From the NCBI GenBank assembly GCA_001801345.1, contig MGXJ01000012.1, positions 10,363-16,444 of the forward strand: 6,082 nucleotides of DNA, given 5' to 3'. Source of the DNA: Gammaproteobacteria bacterium RBG_16_37_9. GTDB lineage: Bacteria > Pseudomonadota > Gammaproteobacteria > UBA9339. Below the pieces are notes generated by a model. The model was not told where the DNA came from, did not search any database, and saw only the letters and a program-made list of their open reading frames with translations. Both the position numbers and the translations under genes were made by a program. Positions 6,006 to 6,082 of the stretch are shown here, piece by piece (the first letter of the stretch is position 1; each line of letters begins with the position of its first letter).

Positions 6006-6082
6006 ACTTAAATGAGCATGCGAGGGAGTCGGGGTTATGCTTCACGGGGCGTATGATACAGGGAAGTAAAGGAATCGAGGCT
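6006..6082. other. Unassigned G-rich noncoding stretch at the window end
   Basis: No frame gives a recognisable protein; the longest plus-strand reading from an ATG here is 14 codons. On the minus strand no frame resembles a ParA C-terminus. G-runs occur at 6024-6026, 6031-6034, 6046-6049 and 6061-6063, unlike the AT-rich surroundings. AAAGGA near 6068-6073 could be a ribosome binding site for a plus-strand gene starting beyond the edge, but this is a guess. Confidence 0.3.

Noticed and set aside
6014..6058. Tiny reading frame starting ATGAGCATGCGAGGG
   Set aside because: It has only 14 codons, no ribosome binding site, and resembles nothing known.

Overview
The window is chromosomal DNA of an AT-rich gammaproteobacterium. 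The best guess is a relative of the Legionellales (Legionella/Coxiella-like, possibly host-associated). This rests on three things: atpC runs directly into glmU, which is a gammaproteobacterial arrangement; the MurG has a Bacillus-like signature that, from memory, is also seen in Legionella; and the gaps hold many short palindromic repeats. The placement is inferred and was not tested by any search.

Layout. A plus-strand block covers 1-2242: the end of atpC (ATP synthase epsilon; its first few codons lie before the window), glmU one base later, and a small membrane protein with a bacterial PH domain four bases after that. The spacing suggests one transcript. A minus-strand block covers 5867-2407, read right to left: parB, murG, ahcY. 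The two blocks converge at 2243-2406, where a nested inverted repeat ending in six T's looks like the terminator of the plus-strand block. The last ~200 bases, upstream of parB, hold no recognisable gene. They carry a candidate parB promoter with a partial parS-like sequence in its spacer, a strong hairpin followed by T7, and a G-rich stretch.

The genes are mostly housekeeping: ATP synthesis, UDP-GlcNAc synthesis (GlmU), lipid II synthesis, which consumes UDP-GlcNAc (MurG), recycling of S-adenosylhomocysteine (AhcY) and chromosome partition (ParB). GlmU and MurG belong to the same cell-wall route but are on opposite strands.

The unusual content is between the genes. Two copies of an 83-86 bp palindromic element, with near-identical arms and a variable centre, lie in opposite orientation on either side of the ahcY-murG pair. 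A different palindrome lies between those two genes, and it supplies the last codons and the stop of murG. parB is not preceded by parA inside the window. I found no convincing undescribed multi-gene system, no CRISPR array, no transposase, and no tRNA or rRNA.
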